A program made the translations under genes and the position numbers. From the NCBI GenBank assembly GCA_947174615.1, contig CAMWJQ010000152.1, positions 1 to 8,631 of the forward strand: a stretch of 8,631 bases of DNA, given 5' to 3'. The notes below the pieces were generated by a model. The model was not told the DNA's origin, ran no database searches, and worked only from the letters and a program-made list of their open reading frames with translations. The stretch's first letter is position 1; every line of letters begins with the position of its first letter. The stretch is from an uncultured Lachnospiraceae bacterium. Its GTDB lineage: Bacteria > Bacillota > Clostridia > Lachnospirales > Lachnospiraceae. Below, one piece after another: positions 5,819-8,631 of the stretch.

Positions 5819-7656
5819 TTCATTTTCTCACATAAAAACTTCTCAATATGTTGCTGTCGATAAAAATGACTGAGTATTATGCATTGCTGCAAATGTTCAG
5901 TCATTATTGTTTTTTCATCAATAAGATCTTTACCTTTCTCTTGTTCTATTTCATTCCATAATATATCATATAACAAATTACTAACCGACCAAATTCTTCG
6001 ACATCGTAATATTTCCTTTAACACTTTCTTATCTATATTAACAGCAGTCTGATAGTCCCCCATATTTCCTAGCTCACTTGCCATGCAAACCATAACAAAC
6101 TCATACATTACAACACAATCTGTTAATTCCCTCTTCTCTTCATACTGTCTAAAGTAACGCATTAGAAATTCTATATATTCCTTTTTTTCATGCATGCCAA
6201 GCACCTTAATACTTTTACAAATACAGGAGATTTCCATTTCTGTCAAATATATTTCATCCAAATTCATCAATTTTTCTGTATCTAGTGTACACCGAAGCGC
6301 TTCCCCTTGCCTTGCTGCATACTCTTCATCTTTAATCTTCCCCTCCATCCAATCCAGTGAAGTTTCTGCTTCAATGAAATACTGTCTATTTTCTGGTATT
6401 TCAAAAGAAATTTTCTTCTCTATTTGATTTAATAACCATCTGGCTCTTTCTACTTCAAAATTGTTTCGACAAATTGCTAATTCTTCACTTAACCTCACTA
6501 CATCTTCATCATTAGTCACAAGCCATGCTCTTTGATACTCCTTGGACAATCCAAGTCTACGCATCATTGCTCCCAACATATCCTGCTGCATATTTCTTTT
6601 CATTTTTTCTGTCCTGCGCAATGTCTTTGGAACACAGATTCCCTTACATAATTCTTCCTGTGTAAGACCATACATCTTCCTTCGAATCCGTAACACGTCC
6701 CCAATATAAAATACCCACCTTTGCCGATACAAATGAACACAATTCTGCATATATATAGGAATATCATATTCACAATAAAGATTCCTAAACAATTCAACTA
6801 TTTCAATATTCTCCATATATTCCTTTTTATCTGCTTCAAAAATTTGCAATAATTTGCACTTTTCCTCCAACAGTTCAATCAAATAGAATGCTCTTCCAGT
6901 ATTCCGCAGCATCTCAATAGCCCGGTTGCAGGCTTGAAGACTTTGCTCAAACCATTTTTGCATCTCTAACACAGAAACCGAAAATACCTCCCGTATGTAG
7001 TAATATACAATTTTGGGATAAATTTTCACTTTTGACAATTCATCATAAACAGAATCTACGACATATGTCATCAATGCAGCACACTTCTGCAAAAAATGTC
7101 CATCCTTATGATAAAACTCATACTCCAAAATCATATTGACTTCCTGTATAGACAGCAGTCTTTTTTCCAAACATAAATGCTCTAAATCAGGTACTGTCAG
7201 CTTTACCGCCTTTTCATAACACGCGCCAATCTCCATCAAGCCCGCATTTTGCTGCTTTAATACCTCCGCTTTCATGACAAGGCAAAACTGCTGTTTTAAT
7301 TTATCTTTCGACAATTTCTGTCTGCCATACTCTTCAATGAATTGGTGTGCCTTTTGCGTTTCCTGCTGTTCTACTGCCAACAAAATATTCCGCTGACACT
7401 CCCATGTCCTGTAATCATCAATATCCAGCAAATTTTCATACAAATCACTTGCAATCCCCAGCCGCCCCAAAAGCCGGTCTCTCATGTTTTTGTGAACCGG
7501 GCGCTGCCCCTTTTCGATTCTTGCAAGCTGACTTGCCGACATCAATCCCTCCGCTAGTTGGTCCAGATATATATTTCGTTCTTTCCGCACTCTTTGTAAA
7601 AAACTCGCAAAAACCTGATCTGATTCCAGTAGTGCTTTTTGTGTGTCCTCCTTCAT
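5809..7656 (-). CDS. Large XRE-family regulator with two HTH plus helical (TPR-like) modules
   Basis: A cytoplasmic protein of 615 residues. An XRE/HTH_3 domain lies at about 16-70 (LQRVRKERNIYLDQLAEG, ASQLARIEKGQRP). A second HTH lies at about 318-372 (LRIRRKMYGLTQEELCKG, KTLRRTEKMKR). Each is followed by about 240 residues of amphipathic helices of TPR-like character. The two halves align (RLGIASDLYENLL with RLGLSKEYQRAWL), so the gene looks like an internal duplication. Single HTH-TPR proteins of about 300 residues are the norm for peptide-sensing RRNPP regulators (PlcR, Rgg, PrgX). The ATG at 7656 is the only plausible start; the AAAGGAG upstream is 13 bases away, an unusually long spacer. 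The gene is convergent with the propeptide gene (10-bp overlap) and divergent from the metallopeptidase gene. Inferred role: peptide-responsive transcription factor. A regulator without a peptide ligand is the alternative. Confidence 0.8.
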   Translation of the reverse strand: MKEDTQKALLESDQVFASFLQRVRKERNIYLDQLAEGLMSASQLARIEKGQRPVHKNMRDRLLGRLGIASDLYENLLDIDDYRTWECQRNILLAVEQQETQKAHQFIEEYGRQKLSKDKLKQQFCLVMKAEVLKQQNAGLMEIGACYEKAVKLTVPDLEHLCLEKRLLSIQEVNMILEYEFYHKDGHFLQKCAALMTYVVDSVYDELSKVKIYPKIVYYYIREVFSVSVLEMQKWFEQSLQACNRAIEMLRNTGRAFYLIELLEEKCKLLQIFEADKKEYMENIEIVELFRNLYCEYDIPIYMQNCVHLYRQRWVFYIGDVLRIRRKMYGLTQEELCKGICVPKTLRRTEKMKRNMQQDMLGAMMRRLGLSKEYQRAWLVTNDEDVVRLSEELAICRNNFEVERARWLLNQIEKKISFEIPENRQYFIEAETSLDWMEGKIKDEEYAARQGEALRCTLDTEKLMNLDEIYLTEMEISCICKSIKVLGMHEKKEYIEFLMRYFRQYEEKRELTDCVVMYEFVMVCMASELGNMGDYQTAVNIDKKVLKEILRCRRIWSVSNLLYDILWNEIEQEKGKDLIDEKTIMTEHLQQCIILSHFYRQQHIEKFLCEKMNHV

Positions 7657-7690
7657 CTGGTCTGTCTTACTCCTTTTGTAATATAATAAT

Positions 7691-7696
7691 ATTATA
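7691..7696 (-). promoter_or_regulatory. Candidate -10 of the regulator gene
   Basis: An exact TATAAT lies on the minus strand 35 bases before the regulator ATG. The -35 position at 17 bases reads GAATTT, which is poor. A weak or activator-dependent promoter would fit. AT-rich surroundings make chance occurrence possible. Confidence 0.45.
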
Positions 7697-7835
7697 CAAT
7701 ATATTTTACTACAAAATTCGACATATTTCTTCCATAAAATGTTAATTCTATTATTTTCTAAAACATTTGCTCAAATACTTTTCCATAACTGCTCCTCTAT
7801 AATCAATGTTTACAGCACGGTCGGAGGATATCAAA

Positions 7836-7892
7836 ATGATTGACCAATTCTGTCCCTTGCATTCTAAAAACAAACATGATATTCTAATGTAA
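7836..7892 (+). CDS. Possible 18-codon leader ORF containing box B
   Basis: GGAGG (7823-7827) lies 8 bases before ATG (7836), and the frame reads MIDQFCPLHSKNKHDILM before TAA. The ribosome site is as good as those of real genes here. The same frame across box A gives a peptide ending QFCPL-stop. The shared residues follow from the shared DNA, so they do not prove coding. If the box is a promoter element, translation of this ORF would need an upstream start of transcription. Treat as tentative. Confidence 0.25.
   Translation: MIDQFCPLHSKNKHDILM
7840..7859 (+). promoter_or_regulatory. Shared 20-bp box, copy B, upstream of the metallopeptidase gene
   Basis: TTGACCAATTCTGTCCCTTG matches copy A (5569-5588) at 18 of 20 bases. 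The following TTCTAAAA is also shared, with 2 intervening bases here and 5 in copy A. TTGCAT (7857-7862) and TATTCT (7880-7885), 17 bases apart, form a possible promoter, again with the box running into the -35. The box lies 118 bases before the metallopeptidase ATG, inside the 321-bp gap that divides it from the regulator gene. It also falls in an 18-codon ORF (7836-7892) that has a good GGAGG. Confidence 0.5.
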
Positions 7893-7977
7893 ATTGTTTA
7901 TGAACCAGACACAGTTAACATTACTTGCGTGAAGTATTTTGCAGATATACCTTAATTAAACAAGGAGATGTTTTGAA

Positions 7978-8418
7978 ATGGTACTTTCAAACAAAAGAAT
8001 CGACGCAATAAAAAGAAAAGCAAATAACATTATTAATTACAGCAGATGTAATAATCCCTTTGAGATTGCTGCTCTTTATGATATAGAGGTTCAATTTATT
8101 GATATTAACGATGATGGAATCCATGCATATTCCAATAGTCAGACGGGTATTATTTATATAGATAAACGTTTCGGCAAAAATAGCTATACAGCAAAAATAC
8201 TCTGTGCACATGAATTAGGACACGTTTTTTTACACAGCGGATTGTCCGCTATGGAATATAACAGGTATTTGGATTCAGAACTGACAGACGAAACCATAAA
8301 AGAATATGAGGCAAATATTTTTGCAATAACATTAATGCCGCAAATCGCAGCGGGAAATAATCTTTTAACCTATCGTCCGGAGCGGCTAAACCGTTACATT
8401 AATAATAAAATAAGATAA
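7978..8418 (+). CDS. ImmA/IrrE-family metallo-endopeptidase
   Basis: A protein of 146 residues with the gluzincin-type signature HELGH at 78-82 (His78 and His82 as zinc ligands, Glu79 catalytic) and, about 30 residues on, EYEANIFAITLMP (109-121), the family's E-A-N/D-x-F-A helix that supplies the third ligand. Around it are the usual N-terminal helix (AIKRKANNII) and the GIIYID strand. ImmA/IrrE proteases cleave partner XRE repressors in mobile elements (ImmA with ImmR) or regulators of the DdrO type. Its length is normal for a single-domain member. AAGGAG (7962-7967) precedes the ATG by 10 bases. The only XRE protein in view is the divergent regulator, a possible but unproven partner. Box B and a possible promoter lie upstream. 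The gene is AT-rich, like its neighbours and unlike the left part of the window. Confidence 0.88.
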   Translation: MVLSNKRIDAIKRKANNIINYSRCNNPFEIAALYDIEVQFIDINDDGIHAYSNSQTGIIYIDKRFGKNSYTAKILCAHELGHVFLHSGLSAMEYNRYLDSELTDETIKEYEANIFAITLMPQIAAGNNLLTYRPERLNRYINNKIR

Positions 8419-8520
8419 GATGTTATGAATTATGCCAAATCTTATACCATCAACAAATCTTTTTCAATTATATCATGTTATTTTTTTAACAATGAAAAAA
8501 TTAGGAAGGAACTGAAAAGT

Positions 8521-8631
8521 ATGAATATCCCCGAGGATTTTAGATATCAAAGCAGCTGGGAAGATTTTAAAAATGCTACAGATTATTTTATAGAATGTCT
8601 GCGGAATAATAGTGCCCATTTACTATATGGA
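8521..8631 (+). CDS. Start of an unknown gene, cut by the window end
   Basis: An open frame of at least 37 residues begins at ATG 8521, with AGGAAGGA (8503-8510) as ribosome site 10 bases upstream: MNIPEDFRYQSSWEDFKNAT, then DYFIECLRNNSAHLLYG. The frame stays open upstream to an ATG at 8425, which would add 32 residues and place the start 6 bases after the metallopeptidase stop, but that ATG has no ribosome site. I do not recognise the family. It lies directly downstream of the metallopeptidase gene and probably shares its transcript. Its identity would help tell a mobile-element module from a signalling target operon. Confidence 0.55.
   Translation, partial: MNIPEDFRYQSSWEDFKNATDYFIECLRNNSAHLLYG

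Noticed and set aside
8476..8491. TGTTA-T6-TAACA hairpin after the metallopeptidase gene as a terminator
   Set aside because: The stem is only 5 weak base pairs and the T-run is in the loop and not after the stem.

Overview
The window looks like chromosome of a low-to-mid GC Firmicute, most likely a motile gut-type Clostridium relative (Lachnospiraceae-like). The pointers are strong AGGAGG-type ribosome sites, a clostridial-style chemoreceptor, a probable flagellin-methylase end, and a large XRE/TPR regulator. This placement is inference from protein character, not from a marker gene.

Left part (1-2914, + strand): one compact run of genes. It starts with the C-terminal 150 residues of a probable flagellin lysine-N-methylase (FliB-like). 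A 41-residue small protein with a perfect Shine-Dalgarno follows; its stop codon overlaps the start of an MFS-like membrane protein (ATGA). Then come a 117-residue four-helix membrane protein and a signal-peptide-bearing, C-terminally anchored protein with SH3-like repeats. The last four look like one membrane or envelope operon of unknown role. On the opposite strand and convergent with it is a complete 706-residue methyl-accepting chemotaxis protein (2933-5053). It has a textbook sigma-A promoter (TTGACT-N17-TATAAT) just upstream.

Middle (5169-5568): about 400 bp without a convincing gene. The block 5189-5418 is densely palindromic: three hairpins enclosed by a 14-bp long-range stem, followed by a second palindromic unit joined through a repeated GCTCAAAG spacer. 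It looks like a mobile intergenic repeat. To its right the DNA becomes clearly AT-richer.

Right part (5569-8631): the most interesting segment. A 55-residue secreted propeptide (5651-5818, +) runs convergently into, and overlaps by 10 bp, a 615-residue cytoplasmic regulator (5809-7656, -). The regulator appears to be a tandem duplication of an XRE helix-turn-helix plus helical/TPR-like module. Divergent from it is an ImmA/IrrE-type HEXXH metallopeptidase (7978-8418), followed by the start of an unknown gene that runs off the window. A nearly identical 20-bp sequence (18/20) lies upstream of both the propeptide gene and the metallopeptidase gene, with a possible -35 at its end in each case.

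Taken together, the right part reads as a candidate RRNPP-like (PlcR/PapR-type) peptide-signalling circuit: a secreted peptide, an intracellular HTH-TPR receptor, and two candidate target promoters. The peptide, the regulator architecture and the shared box are seen directly. The circuit itself is inference.
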